Positions 23,921 through 35,777 of a DNA stretch of 64,000 nucleotides are shown here, in pieces. The stretch is from Mytilus galloprovincialis (lineage: Eukaryota > Mollusca > Bivalvia > Mytilida > Mytilidae), in assembly GCF_965363235.1 (NCBI RefSeq), contig NC_134841.1, forward strand, positions 36,237,440 to 36,301,439. Reading direction: 5' to 3'. The position numbers and the translations under genes are program-made. The first letter of the stretch is position 1; each line of letters opens with the position of its first letter. The notes under the pieces are model-generated. The model searched no databases, was not told the origin of the DNA, and was given only the letters and a program-made list of their open reading frames with translations.

Positions 23921-24970
23921 TTATGCAAAATGTACTTTGACTTCAAAAGGACAGAATTCCAAATCAGTATTAGACTGTCTGAATAACTGGGTATGTTGCC
24001 ATGCATTATCTCCCTTCCCTCCACTCAGATCAGCTGTGATTGTCATACCATCTTCTCCTTCAAGGTCATGTACTGTCTGAAACTCGTTACTTCCTGAAAA
24101 AGAATATTAAGAACTATAAAAAAAAATCCATTTAAACAAAATTCAAATGGAAAACTAAATTGCTTATCAATTTATTTAATTTGTACATAAAAAGGCTGCA
24201 AGTTTTCTTGTTTGATATGTTTTACAATTGTCATTTTGGAGCCTTTTATAGCTGACAATGCAGTATGGGTTTTGCTCATTGTTTAAGGCTGTACTCTGAC
24301 CTATAGTTGTTAATTTCGGAGTCATTTTGTTTGTAATAAATATGTTTTACTGATTCTAACCCTATAAGAAATTAGAATAATGATATATTACATTCTTTTT
24401 CGTTAAACAATGTTAATCAAGCCACTTTCAGTCTTTTTCATTTTATGTAACAAATATTGTTTTGTTGAAATGGACATAAATGTAGTTGTGGAGTGATGAA
24501 TCTGAAAAAACACAGTATAAAATCCTGAACCAAATTTCAGAAATCTTTGTAATGTAGTTCGGACTAGTTCCTGAGAAAAATGTGAAGCAAATTTTCAATT
24601 TGTGTAAAATTATGTAAGTGTTCAGTAAACAGGAAGTTGTTGAATGATGAATCTGAAAACACATCATAGCTGACCCATATAAACCCTGAAACCAAAATTT
24701 CAGAAATTCTTGTAATATAGTTCCTGAGAAAGTTCAGAAAGAGGTAAATCCCTTTTTTAAAGAAGGGTATAAAGCTAGCTATTATAGGGTACAAAAATAT
24801 ACATGGTTTATCTGCAAGTAAATTTTGTTGGTACTTATTTAAATACACAATAACATGCATTTTACCTTTTAACATTGCACATGTGGAATCACTACATAGC
24901 AGCCAAGAGATCACACCATCTTCATAAACTGCACTACTAATTCTTACTTCTAGTTTGCTAATCTTTAGAC
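23921..24970 (-). CDS. NGLY1: NGLY1 exons 4-5: rest of PAW domain and stop
   Basis: Exons 24866-24970 and 23921-24093. [20 protein letters not shown] matches human [40 protein letters not shown] matches human [20 protein letters not shown]. The protein ends FEVKVHFA with a TAA stop. PAW binds high-mannose glycans. Confidence 0.95.
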
Positions 24971-27900
24971 CTGTAAAAACATTGTATCTTATTATAAAAT
25001 GAATCCATTCCATCATTCTCCATTGAATGGTTTTATATATGTTTTATATGAAATATTCACTGTATATTTGTATCCCGGGGCAAATACACAAATACTTTGA
25101 TAGCTGTTTAAAGTAAGTGAAAGCAATGTACCGCTACATGCACATTGAAAATCTTTTTTTTTTCATACATAATTGATGCTATTAAAAAATATATTCTGTG
25201 TCATTTGGTCTCTTGAGGAGAGTACTACATGTACATGTGTAGTTGTCTCATTGGCAATCATACCACATCTTCTTTTTCTTATATGTAAAGCAGAAATTTT
25301 AATATCTTTCTTCTTTAAATAAATAGATTTCTGCTATAAATCTCAACTTTATTTTGCATTTCCTTTTAAAAGAAATTATTATAGAAACTTTTAAAAGAAA
25401 ATATTATAGAAAAGTATGTTTAGAAATTGTCATAAAATTGAACAAAAGTACTATTTTCCATCTAGTAATCTATACCTTTGAAATCAAATTTCCATGTCAA
25501 TGATGATTTTGAGGACCCTTCTTTTCTAGCAAGGTAGACCATCTTCCAATCTTGTTCTTCTTTTCTAAACATTTTCTCACATTTAAACAGACATGAAGAA
25601 AAGCCTACAACTTTATCTGCATCCAAATCGCTCATTCGAACATATTCATCTTTGGCACAACTATATCTTATATGGAATGTTTTGGATTTTTTCTCGTCTT
25701 CTGTCAGATTGAACACATATTCAGGTTTGGATTCAGCAGAAGTTGTACCTACTTCCCCTCTAGCTTGACGCCATGCCAATGATCCAGTTGTCCTTCCCGA
25801 TAGATTCTGACCTTCGGTTGACTTAGGGGTGATGAATTCCACTAACTCTGTTAATAATCTATTAACCATTTCTTGTTTTCTAGTATCAGTTACACTAGAT
25901 AACTTGCCATTCCACAGCTTATGTAAGACCTGAACAAGCCATGTTTCTCTACATTCATGTCTCCTAGTTAATAACTCAGAATGTTTAGACGAATATCGCC
26001 ATGAGACATCTTGAACTTCATCAGCAGAAAAAGCAAGAACATAAGTTAACTGCTTACCCCATCCAGATTCATACAAAAGAGGTTTATCACAGATATTTTC
26101 ACAGGGATCACAATGTAACCAACGTTTTTGTGAAGGAGAATACACTTCTGTCCATACATGATCTGTCCAGTCCAGCACATATCTAGCTTCAAATCCCATT
26201 GCCCTACAACATAGTGTAAAACAATTTGCCCATTCTCCACAGCGTCCACATCTGGTTTCCAACAATTTCTCTGGACTGTTATATCGGGGAAATCGTATAA
26301 ACTTTTGACATTTTTCACATTTGTAATTTTCAACACGACCGGCTCCCCATCTAGTATCATCAGCAGTTGGAGTTGCCATTCCAACACTTGTTGGTTTGCC
26401 ACCACAAGTATCACATGGAGGTGCATCAACCCATTTAAAAAAGGAGTTTTTAAACCATGCTAAAAGTTCTAGGATCAAACAATCCCGTATTCCAATGTCA
26501 CCTACATTACCGGACTGTGCTAAAGCCTGAAATGATTTCTGGGCTTTCTCTATTAAATGCTGTGTTGGTATAACATGTCTTGCTTTGGCCTGAAGACCCT
26601 GATTTTCATATTTCAAAACATGAGACAAGTTACTCTCAATCTTCTGGAAAAACTGGCGTTCTAATTGCTGAAAGAAACAAGAGAGTATGTTATTATCAAA
26701 TGAATTTCAGTTGAATAATTGTAATACATTTGTACTAGCAAAACTGATACATGTATATGCACTAATTAAATCAGTTTGTTACACTTATATTTTTTAATTT
26801 CCTACATTTATTTTGTTGGCTTTTATAGTTTGTCATAATGTTGTATAGAATAGAATAATTGAAAGTTTTCAAATATGAGCAAATAAAAATTCTTAATTAC
26901 CGGATGATCTTATTTGAAGGGAGACAATTTCACCAAATCTCCCTACTAAATAAAGAATTAAACTTTATATACAGAGGAACAAATGTAACGCATGCTTCAG
27001 ATGCAAATGAAAATTGCAATGTATCATCAGCTGACCATTTTGAAAAAAGAAAATGTGTAACCTTTCTATGCTGTGATGTTACACTATTGTTTCAGATAAG
27101 GGAGAAGGTTTGGTACCTTTAAAACAATTAATCCCGCTGCAATTGTTTGCACCTGCCCTTAGTCAGGAATCTGATGTCCAGTAGTTGTTGTTTGTTTATG
27201 TGGTTCATAAGTGTTTCTCGTTCTTTCTATAGATTAAACTGTTGGTTTTCCAGTTTGAATGGTTTTACAATAGTAATTTTTTTGGGGCCCTTTATAGCTT
27301 GCTGTTTGGTGTGAGCAAAGGCTCTGTGTAGAAGATCTTACCTTGACCTATAATTGTTTACTTTTATAAATTGTGACATGGATATCGATGGAGAGATGTC
27401 TCATTGGCACTCATACCACATCCTCCTATATCTAGTTATATTATATTTTGACTTAATTAATGTTTATATACTTTTGACTTAAACTAAAAATCTTTAACAG
27501 CATACATGTATCATTTTTTTTAAAGAATGAACTATGACAGTTTATTTTAATTAAATTCACTTGAAGAAGTAAACAAATTCTTCTAGTCAAAAAATTATGT
27601 CTATGTCCATAAGTTAGCCATAATTGGAAATTTATTACTAGCATCACTATGCCATTATTGCAAAATGCAAATATATATTTCTTTCATGTAATCACTATTA
27701 TATTTATAAAGCAGTGACTTTTAGTGAAAGTAGGACTAGTCAGATGGACTATGGTACGAAAATGTATTTCACAACTTCATAATTTGATGGAAACTGTTTA
27801 CCAGTATAACAAGTTGTTGTTGATCTTGATTTATGATTTAAGTTTGTAAATGTATATGCATGTTACCTGATAATTTGGAAGTATAGCAGAAGTTGAAGGT

Positions 27901-30900
27901 CTTGGTTGAGAAATTGATCTGGTGGGCTGTACACTGCCACCTGCAGCTTGAGGTCCATTTACAGACACAGGTGAAACCTTCTGTATTTCCTGAATTAGAC
28001 TGTCTCGAATGGTCTTAACCTGAGAGATTGGAGAGGTTCTTGGCAATGTGAGATATTCTCCATCCTAAAAATAAATTAAACCTTAATGAACGCCGACACA
28101 TTCTTGTACTGATCATACAACAAAGGATGCAGAAATTGTTTCAAATAAAATTCATTAACTCTGATTTATCTCTAGTCAAACAGAGTAACTAACCTTTCAA
28201 ACATCTTGAGATTGGAATATTTAAAAACGATTAAAAACGGTACTATATATGCAGTGAAATACCCTACCAATTGGCATGGGCATTAGTTAAACAATGTTGT
28301 CAATGGACACAAGGCTTACCCAACTCTTCTTACCTGAGCTGCTCTAATAAGTAATAATCACTAAAATATACATGTACATACTTTTTATTCAACAATCAAG
28401 GGTCGCACTAGTTAGCGACAAGAAGACAAATCAAGCGACAAGAAAACAAATTTAACATTTCCCTAAGGCCTTGAGCTGTAAGAAGACAAAATTATGAAAA
28501 CAGTTACAACTGACAAACTTGAAAGGCTGTTATAATCAAGGATTCCAACAACAGTTACAACAGTGTGATAAATCACTGTGTAGATATTAAGGGCATAAGA
28601 TACTTTTTGATCCCATATTGAAATTTGGCTAACAATTTGCATATATAGGCTATTTTTTGCCTGATTAAATCATACATGTATGTAAGAAAAAATATACCTT
28701 CATATGATACTTTAAAAGTAAAATTAGGTCGAAATTTTATATATTTGCACAAAATTTGGATTTGTGTACGTATTTTTCCTTTCAACAGAGATACATAACT
28801 TTTTTGTTTTTAAAGATAAACACAATCTGTTTTTTGTTAAATTATTTGTAAATTCTGATTTATTTTGATGTCCTTTAAATTTGTGCATTTTTTTTCTTTC
28901 AAATAACTCACATTTATCAAAACATCATGAGTGTAGAAAAAAACATAATTTTTTGCTGTATAATTATCAAATTAAAAAAAATTGCACTATTTACGTTTTC
29001 ATGAAAATACACATAATCTTCTTACATAATCAAATCAAATGGCATTTTAAACAAGAGGGGTCCATGAACTCGTTTTCAAGTTAAATAAGTTTGAATGATT
29101 AAATCAGTAAAAAAAAAGTTGAAGTTAACTAATTTTGATAACTTATCGACTTGAAGGAGTCGATATTTGCAACTTTTTGATTCTGTTCAATTATTTCTCG
29201 CTTAACAATATTTGACTTATTAAAGTCGTATTTGTCTTGTATTAAAGAGAAAAAAAATTGGTTGATTATATAGAGAAACACTGAATCGTGACGGAAACGG
29301 GCCCCCTCTTAGCCAGCCAGTGGGCCCCCACTTATGAAAATTTCTAGGTCTGCCACTGTACTTGATAAAAGTTATTAATATCATGAATTTATTGAAAAAA
29401 AAACTTATAAAAACATCAGTCATAGAATGTTGGGAAAACTTTAAATAATTAACTTATGTATTCCAACTGCTTGATGCTTTTAAACAATGTAATGTATGCC
29501 ATGATAAAATCCAACCCCCCCCCCCCCCCAAAATACATGTAGATCATGAATTTATACATTTTTAGAATTATTTATATACAACTATTTTTGGATGCTGAAT
29601 TGACTTTAAATAGGTGCTGATTTAACCAGGTGCATATTTGACTTTTTCTGTGGATGCGGATTTGACCAGGTGACGATTTGACTTGTACCCTAATGCAGCT
29701 TACGTACGCTATAACAAGTTTCAAACTTTCTGTCATTTGTCAGTGAGAGACAATGTTCAGCAGTATAAAAATATAACAGAAATTCGACAATAGGTGACGT
29801 TTTTTTAGATATATGAGTTAGGTACATGTACCTTCTATCTGTTATAATCATGTTGAGGTATATACGGGTGCAGGTCGTTGTTTCGTAACTAGTCGATTCG
29901 TAACTTACTAGGTCGTTTCATATCTGAGATTTTTTGTACCTTATATCAATATATAATAATATAATAATATATAATAATAATATGAGTCGTAGGTTACTTA
30001 AAAAATGATATTTATTTTAAAAAAAAAAAAAAAAAAAACTATTACCAGTCTGGATGAAAAAAGGAGGGTTATGCAATTGCATGTAAAAGTGAGAAAAAAG
30101 TAAAAAATAATTATTTTTAGGTCGTGTGCCATAGGTTGTGTGCCATTAATAATCACTTAACACCTACTATAATTACTTTTTATTACCTGTCATTTAGTGG
30201 TCATAAAAACATTAAAGCTGTCACCCAGCCTAATTACCAATTAGCCAATAATTAAAAAGATTTAAGAAAGTTTTAAATTAAAAACATTACAATATTGTTA
30301 TTATTAAATGGACAATTTGATCATTTATAAATAATAACTTTAACTGTTTCATTTAAACTAATTAATTTAAACTAACACTTTATAACCATATATAATTACC
30401 AGGTACGAAACGTCTCAGTTACAAATCAACATAGTTACGAATTGACCAGGTTACAAAACAACATGCATTCGTATATATACATGTATGTATATTTTTCAGC
30501 CAAAATAATTATGTCCGACAGTGAAGTATGACACTGAAATGGGGATGAAGTCCCCAATAACAGTAGAAAAATCAATAAAAAAAAAAATTTTAAAATCGGG
30601 AAAATTTTCCTGAAATTTTCATTGTACTAATGAACTCAAAATCGTTCAATTTTTTTAGATGTCATGTTTTGAATTCCTGCATCTGCGCAGAAATCTATAA
30701 TTTACTTCCTTTTTCCGGTCTCGATTGTATGAAACTTTGAGTAAAATATATATTTATCAGTCTAGTATAAAATAGGAAGGAACGCAATACCAATTTCATT
30801 TCTAAAAATACCTTGATATATGAAAAAACGTTACCTGATGATAGCGTTTCTTTGTTTACATTGCATATGATGTCATAACATAAATAACGTCACAACTAAA

Positions 30901-32404
30901 ATCCCTAACAAAAGAACCAAAATCGGAAACGTTACGGTGTCACTATTTCCGTTTCTTTTTTTTAACAAATATTTAAGTTACAAAAAATAATTCATACAGA
31001 CTTCGTCCCCATTTACAGGTAATGCTAGTCCGAGATTACTCTGACGTCCAACGGCTGTTTTGCCAGACAAGCTGGGGCCGTGGGACGTCAGAGCTCGTCC
31101 CATATCAAAAAGTGGATATTTGCCCACCCAAAATAGATGCGCTGCTTCGTCGCTTCTGGTGCCGACTGACGGCCTTGGAATTATATAAATCGGGCATCAA
31201 TCTGTTCATTTTTCATTTATCTCTTCATTTATGTAAGTTTCACCTACCTGCCAACCTTTATTTTCTCATCATTAGACAGTTTTCACAGTGACCCATCGAT
31301 TTCGGTATTTTGCCTTTCATTTTCAAAGATTATCACGTGACCACGAGAAAACAGTGATGATTTATGCAAATGACCATAATGTAACACCTCGTTCATTTAC
31401 GATGTAAGTTATCTGAATGTCCGAGAGCTTCCGATTGTAACGTGGTCGGAACTAAATGCTTCATACCTATCTCCTGTAAAGGAGGTGAAAAATCATGGTT
31501 GGCTACTAAATATTAATCATCGATCTCATACAAAGGAGATGAAAAAATATAAATATTTGCATATTTTGAGTCTCGAGACCACGAACTCTCTCGTAACTTG
31601 ACGTCCATTTGAAAGTGAAAGTCAAAATGCCGAAATCGATGGGTCACTGTGAAAACTGTCTAATGATGAGAAAATAAAGGTTGGCAGGTAGGTAGGTGAA
31701 ACTTACATAAATGAAGAGATAAATGAAAAATGAACAGATTGATGCCCGATTTATATAATTCCAAGGCCGTCAGTCGGCACCAGAAGTGACGAAGCAGCGC
31801 ATCTATTTTGGGTGGGCAAATATCCACTTTTTGATATGGGACGAGCTCTCACGTCCCACGGCCCCAGTTTGTCTGGCAAAACAACTGTTGGACGTCAGAG
31901 TAATCTCGGACTAAGGTAATGCCTGCCTCATATTAGCAAGGACGTATAACTAACATCTAATATACGTCCTTGCTTATAGTGATACATTGTTAGACCGAAT
32001 AATCTGTCTCTTGTGTGGGTACACAAGAGACAGATTTTTCGGTCTAATACATTGTCATTGTACATTCAAACAAAAATTATTAGTCTGGAATAAACTGGAG
32101 GATTAATGGAATTCAAAAAAGTCAAATGACAAGACTGAATGGTTTACAATGTCGTGTTTTGATATTATTTCTTGGTAAATACCTCCTGAAATCCCATTTC
32201 AAAAATACATTCAAGAGCTCCGACAATCGGTAAAAGTTTGGTTTCCACAGTTGGATTTCCTAGTCTTATTTTGCGATATTTTTCTTCATTTGGGTTACTT
32301 AGTATGTTGTCTGCAAATTTCAAAATTATTTTAGCTGCCTGAACAAAATCGTCTTTAGGATTTTCAGTTGAAAGAGATATTATACTTGAAGGGGTCGGTG
32401 CCAT
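23921..32404 (-). CDS. NGLY1: Peptide:N-glycanase (PNGase), complete
   Basis: Cytosolic amidase that removes N-glycans from misfolded glycoproteins exported during ER-associated degradation, converting the Asn to Asp. Exons: 32183-32404, 27867-28064, 25476-26667, 24866-24970, 23921-24093; 1,890 bp, 629 aa (human 654). Order: PUB domain (about residues 15-75), a disordered linker, the transglutaminase-like core, and the C-terminal PAW domain. In the core, [29 protein letters not shown] and RWLHCDPCE are present, with the catalytic triad at about C283, H310 and D327. The two zinc CxxC pairs are CDTC (225/228) and CEKC (257/260). Start context AAGAATGG is good. No missing catalytic residue; it looks functional. 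Confidence 0.97.
24435..24760. repeat. Two-unit dispersed repeat in NGLY1 intron 4
   Basis: Two diverged copies (about 24480-24590 and 24635-24735), each with GATGAATCTGAAAA, CCAAATTTCAGAAAT-like text and TAGTTCCTGAGAAA. No coding signal despite an open frame that runs through from exon 4. Confidence 0.5.
25476..26667 (-). CDS. NGLY1: NGLY1 exon 3: catalytic core and start of PAW domain in one exon
   Basis: 1,192 bp. Starts [20 protein letters not shown] (human LEVLQSNIQHVLVYENPA). Contains both zinc-binding CxxC pairs, the whole Cys-His-Asp core, ISP/TPK-type hinge text ([17 protein letters not shown]), and then PAW strands ([39 protein letters not shown]). Vertebrate genes split this region into several exons, so the compaction is notable. 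Confidence 0.96.
27062..27434 (+). repeat. Dispersed repeat family A, long copy
   Basis: Second near full-length copy of the element at 7603-7973, here in NGLY1 intron 2. The two define the family ends. Confidence 0.65.
27867..28064 (-). CDS. NGLY1: NGLY1 exon 2: end of PUB and linker
   Basis: 66 codons in phase 0. It begins [20 protein letters not shown], matching the end of the human PUB domain ([20 protein letters not shown]). It continues as a Ser/Pro/Gln-rich linker ([17 protein letters not shown]) with no recognisable fold, as in human. Confidence 0.92.
29255..29352. mobile_element. Partial MITE of the CAGTGGCGGAT family
   Basis: Holds GGGCCCCCACTTATGAAAAT and ends CTGCCACTG, in reverse to the intact copy at 50012-50173; its other end is not evident. 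Confidence 0.5.
29859..30480. mobile_element. Imperfect inverted-repeat element in NGLY1 intron 1
   Basis: Left end has CAGGTCGTTGTTTCGTAACT and CGATTCGTAACTTA; the right end has the reverse-complement style GTTACGAATTGACCAGGTTA and CAAAACAACATGCA. Ends pair imperfectly over about 70 bp. The interior is A-rich. Confidence 0.45.
30533..31018. mobile_element. MITE-like element with GGGGATGAAGTC ends
   Basis: Left CTGAAATGGGGATGAAGTCC pairs with right GACTTCGTCCCCATTTACAG. No coding capacity. It abuts the foldback element at 31026. Confidence 0.5.
31026..31913. mobile_element. MULE-like foldback element with 9-bp target duplication
   Basis: 888 bp. Arms of about 300 bp (31026-31326 and 31608-31913) are near-perfect reverse complements, beginning TAGTCCGAGATTACTCTGAC. 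The bases AGGTAATGC occur directly on each side (31017-31025 and 31914-31922), a 9-bp target duplication. Long TIRs with a 9-bp duplication are the hallmark of Mutator-like elements. The roughly 280-bp centre carries no transposase, so it is non-autonomous. It lies in NGLY1 intron 1. Confidence 0.85.
31934..31975. repeat. Short palindrome (AGCAAGGACGTATA)
   Basis: Arms AGCAAGGACGTATA and TATACGTCCTTGCT around a short loop, in NGLY1 intron 1, between the foldback element and a second palindrome. Confidence 0.7.
31989..32048. repeat. 27-bp-arm hairpin near NGLY1 exon 1
   Basis: Arms beginning TTAGACCGAATAATCTGTCT and ending in its reverse complement, with one mismatch and a 4-base loop (GGGT). 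135 bp from the exon 1 donor. It may be a tiny MITE; a structured RNA is possible. Confidence 0.7.
32183..32404 (-). CDS. NGLY1: NGLY1 exon 1: PUB domain
   Basis: 74 codons. [20 protein letters not shown] and [18 protein letters not shown] match human [20 protein letters not shown] and IRIGNTAFSTRLLPVRGA. PUB domains bind p97/VCP and so couple PNGase to ERAD. Ends MGFQE at a GTATTT donor; the domain finishes in exon 2 (DGEYLTLPR). Confidence 0.95.
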
Positions 32405-33245
32405 TCTTTACCGGAAGTGTACGTGTAACCAAATGAAATGAATAAAGGAGAGATTTTTCTCGGACGACTCAACTTTCCGGGAAGCACGATCGTCGATCCT
32501 CCGAAGTTTCCCGACTGGACCAACATGACCAAGTGACACTATTTTGATGTCTGTGCAAATACACATGTTGGCTGATAGACATGATAATCTTCTAGGCGTT
32601 ATCAATGTCATAGAGCATGGCAGGATAGAATTATTTCGATTCTAATAGGAATATTTGAACGTTTTCACTTCGAAGCGGACCTATAGTAGACCTGGGAACA
32701 GTATATCTATATATATGTTCCTGAGTAGACGCTCGGAATGTCGCCATTTTGATTTCATGAACCAAAAACGTTATAGAAAATCAGCAGTTTATCAATAAAA
32801 AAAGAACAGAAACATTTAAACTTACTTTTAGAATATTTTCATTTAATTTCCTAGCGAGCAACACCAACAAAAATGTCCATTTTGATCCTGGCGTTGTTTA
32901 AAATTCATCTGACGTTGCAATTTCAATTGTTACGTCAATCACGTGCAGCCCATGTTCTATTTGAATTAGAACATGGCTTTGTACCCAAAGCTAAGAAGAA
33001 CGTCATATTAGAATAATGTACTATCAATATAATAATGTAAAAGTAGAACACTTTAAAGTCGGATATAGGAGGTACAGGAGGGGCTACATGTACATGGTTA
33101 TGCATAGACTTTTTCTAATCCTGTCCTAACGTTGTCTTGATGATCCCCGTTATACTTTTCAAAGTACCCCATCTGTGGAGTACCGAGTAATTTTAAATGT
33201 GTTAATTCATTGTTTAAAAAAAACCTAGAGGCTCCTGAATTTTAA
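32405..33245. other. NGLY1 upstream intergenic region
   Basis: Contains the NGLY1 promoter side. No TATA box or recognisable regulatory site could be fixed. No exon chain was found. Confidence 0.3.
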
Positions 33246-33249
33246 GTTT

Positions 33250-33790
33250 CAGAGATTTGTATTTTACCCCTGTGTTCTATTTTTAGCTATGTCGGCCATG
33301 TTGGTTAGCTGGCGGACATCGGACATATTTTTCAAACGAATCACCCCAATGATGATTATGGCTATGTTTTGTTAATTTTTTGTTTCAGAGGGGGAAAAAC
33401 TTGTAACTTGATTACAAAAATTTATGAAAAATGGTTACATATTGACTATAGCTAGCCCCTTAAGGGCAATAACTCCTTAAGAGGCCAATTGAATTTGATA
33501 ATTTTGGTTACGTTGACTTATTTTTGGATCTTGCAATGCTTAACAGTATGGCTATTTCCAGTGTATTTATTATCTTTAATAATGTTCAAGATAATAACAA
33601 AAAACTGCAAAATTTCCTGCATGGCTTTAAATTACCAAATAGTTAATAATCAAAGGTACCAGTATAATAATTTATTACGCCAGACGCACGTTTCGTCTAA
33701 ATAAGACTCATCCGAGTGACGCTCATATCAAAATATTTTTAAAGCCAAACGAGTAAAAAATTGAGGGACAGCAACCCACTGTGACAACCT
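33250..33790. repeat. Dispersed mussel repeat containing a hammerhead-like motif
   Basis: Includes TAGCCCCTTAAGGGCAATAA, CTCCTTAAGAGGCCAATTG, ATAATGTTCAAGATAATAAC and GGCAGCAACCC-like text, wording I recall as highly repeated in mussels. The hammerhead-like motif is at 33676-33726. Open frames in it are not coding. Confidence 0.5.
33676..33726 (-). ncRNA. Hammerhead ribozyme-like motif (minus strand)
   Basis: On the minus strand: GGATGA core text, then stem II (GTCT…AGAC closing a 5-base loop), GAAA, a short stem III (ACG…CGT) and a TA cleavage-site dinucleotide. This is the order of a small type I hammerhead with a minimal stem III, as described for animal retrozymes and Penelope-like elements. 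The core departs from consensus at one position and I see no clear stem I, so this copy may be inactive. Confidence 0.5.
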
Positions 33791-34002
33791 GTTGTCTGAT
33801 TTGTCTGAAAAGTTCAGGATGGATAGATCTCAACCTGATAAACATTTTTACTTAGCATATTCGGATTTGCTCTTAATGCTTCAGTTTCAAAGCTATAAGA
33901 AGCTTCTATTTATATGGATAGTCGACCTTCAAAAGGATAGAAACAAGTGCCTGTAGTTTTGGGGTTAAGTATGACATCCATTTTCACTGAAATAAAATTG
34001 AG

Positions 34003-34330
34003 AAAGGAAATGGGGAATGTGTCAAAGCGACAACAACCCGACCATTAAGCAGACAACAGCCTAAGGCCACCAATGGGTCTGCAATGTAGCGAGAAACTCC
34101 CGTACCCGTAGGCGTCCTTCAGCTGGTCCCTTAAAAAATATGTATACTAGTACAGTGATAATGGACGTCATACTAAACTCCGAATTATACACAAGAAACT
34201 AAAACTGAAATAGTACACATTTTTATTTAGGGGCCAGCTGAGGCCCCGGCTTATCCGGGTGGGGTATTTTCTCGTCGCGTCAGTTGAAGACCCATTTGTG
34301 ATATTCGGCTATTATCTGCTCTTTTGTCTG
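34003..34330. repeat. Two inverted copies of a dispersed mussel repeat
   Basis: Left copy (34003-34135): GGGGAATGTGTCAAAGCGAC, CAACAACCCGACCATTAAGC, CCACCAATGGGTCTGCAATG, ending CCTTCAGCTGG. Right copy (34225-34330) is inverted: GGGGCCAGCTGAGGCCCC through TTATCTGCTCTTTTGTC. Related pieces lie at 7189-7275 and 12775-12860. Confidence 0.55.
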
Positions 34331-34802
34331 TAACATGTTCCCCATAATATAATGATGATTTCCGCTATATTTTTTGTAGTCATAAATTATTTTTTTTACA
34401 AAGGTCCGTATACAGCGCGGCCCACCATTATTTTGGTCGTTTTCAAAAAATGTCGAATTTTCAGTACACCCATGCTAACTTTTTTATTTCTAATGGAAAT
34501 TTCAGTTGTAATGGTTTAAATGAATGCTTGTCGGATTTGTGATTCAGGACATTAATAATAAACACACCTTACATCTATTTTGATAAGATTAAACTGCATT
34601 TAAGACCCATTTTGGGGGTATTTGTCTGCGTACAGTGTCAGAAAAACACATTTCAAATGATTTTTTTGCGATTTTCTGATCGCCTTGATATCTACAAAAG
34701 GGACTTTTTAAGAACGTTAAATATTACTCTAACGAAAATTCGTAGCTTCTATATCATTGTATGTAACATATTATCTACAAACTAAATTGAATCTGCGTAC
34801 AG

Positions 34803-35777
34803 GAGGTTCATGTCTTTCCTGTTACCGCTACTTAAATCAGCAGTGAAATTATTCTCCCTATGAATATTAAATCAGTCAGTGTTGATTTCAAAAGTGCAAA
34901 GTAATCTTTACATTTAAAACGCCTCGTTTCTTGAACGACAGTGTAGAGAAAAGAAATTTCAAGACATTTACGGTGAAAAAAATATAGTGTACTTTTTTTT
35001 TTATGTCTATGCTGTTACCACCAATTTTGATTAAATACACCAACAGTATATTCGAAAAAGTGCAATAACGTGTTGGAAACCAAATTCACAATAGAAAAAC
35101 ATAATCACTTCACCAAAGGGAGTAGTTATTTCACAACAGCAATCAAAAACGAAGAAATTTGTCTATCCTGTTATGTCTATCCTGTTACTATGGTTGCTAT
35201 GGTTACAGTAACAGCATAGACAATTGTAGACAAAAACGTCGTTAATTTTTTTATCTTAACATATAGGTGCAAAACGAATGAAATATTTCGTTGTTTGAAG
35301 TCATCTTTTAAGGTTATAACGTCCTAATCTTCCCAATTAAGCATTCGCAGGTGCAATACTGATATCGGTAACAGGATAGACAAAAAGGTAACAGGATAGA
35401 CTTTTATATAGTAATATATCAGAAATGTACGTTCCTGTTACCAATGAAATATAGAGAAAAGTAAACTAACTTATGAGGGATTTACTTGATGTTGGGTTTA
35501 TTTGAAAGGGTGAAAAAATGCCGAACAATATAAATTGCTATCTTAGACTTGCATTACTGGTGGTAATTTTTACAACCTTTGAAAACCAATTTTTAGAGGC
35601 ATTTTTCAGTACAACCTGGAAAATTGGCAAATAATCTATTATATTACAGAATGAATATATATAGAAGTTTATTCTCTTGAAAACCATCTAATTGTCTACG
35701 TAAAACAAGCTTAACATTTTATCTAAACCTTTTCTTAATAACCCAAAATTTCTTTTGAAAATGGTAACAGGATAGAC
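34803..35777. repeat. Cluster of a GTCTATCCTGTTAC motif in both orientations
   Basis: The 14-mer or one-base variants occur at 35005-35018, 35161-35174 and 35175-35188 on plus, and inverted at 35208-35221, 35368-35381, 35388-35401 and 35764-35777. Looser matches lie near 34810 and 35436. The DNA between has no shared similarity that I can see. Not a simple tandem repeat. Function and family unknown. The stretch 34331-36080 has no supported gene. Confidence 0.7.

Noticed and set aside
24564-25016. 150-aa minus-strand frame as a separate gene
   Set aside because: It is NGLY1 exon 4 read through both splice sites; only 24866-24970 fits the PAW domain.
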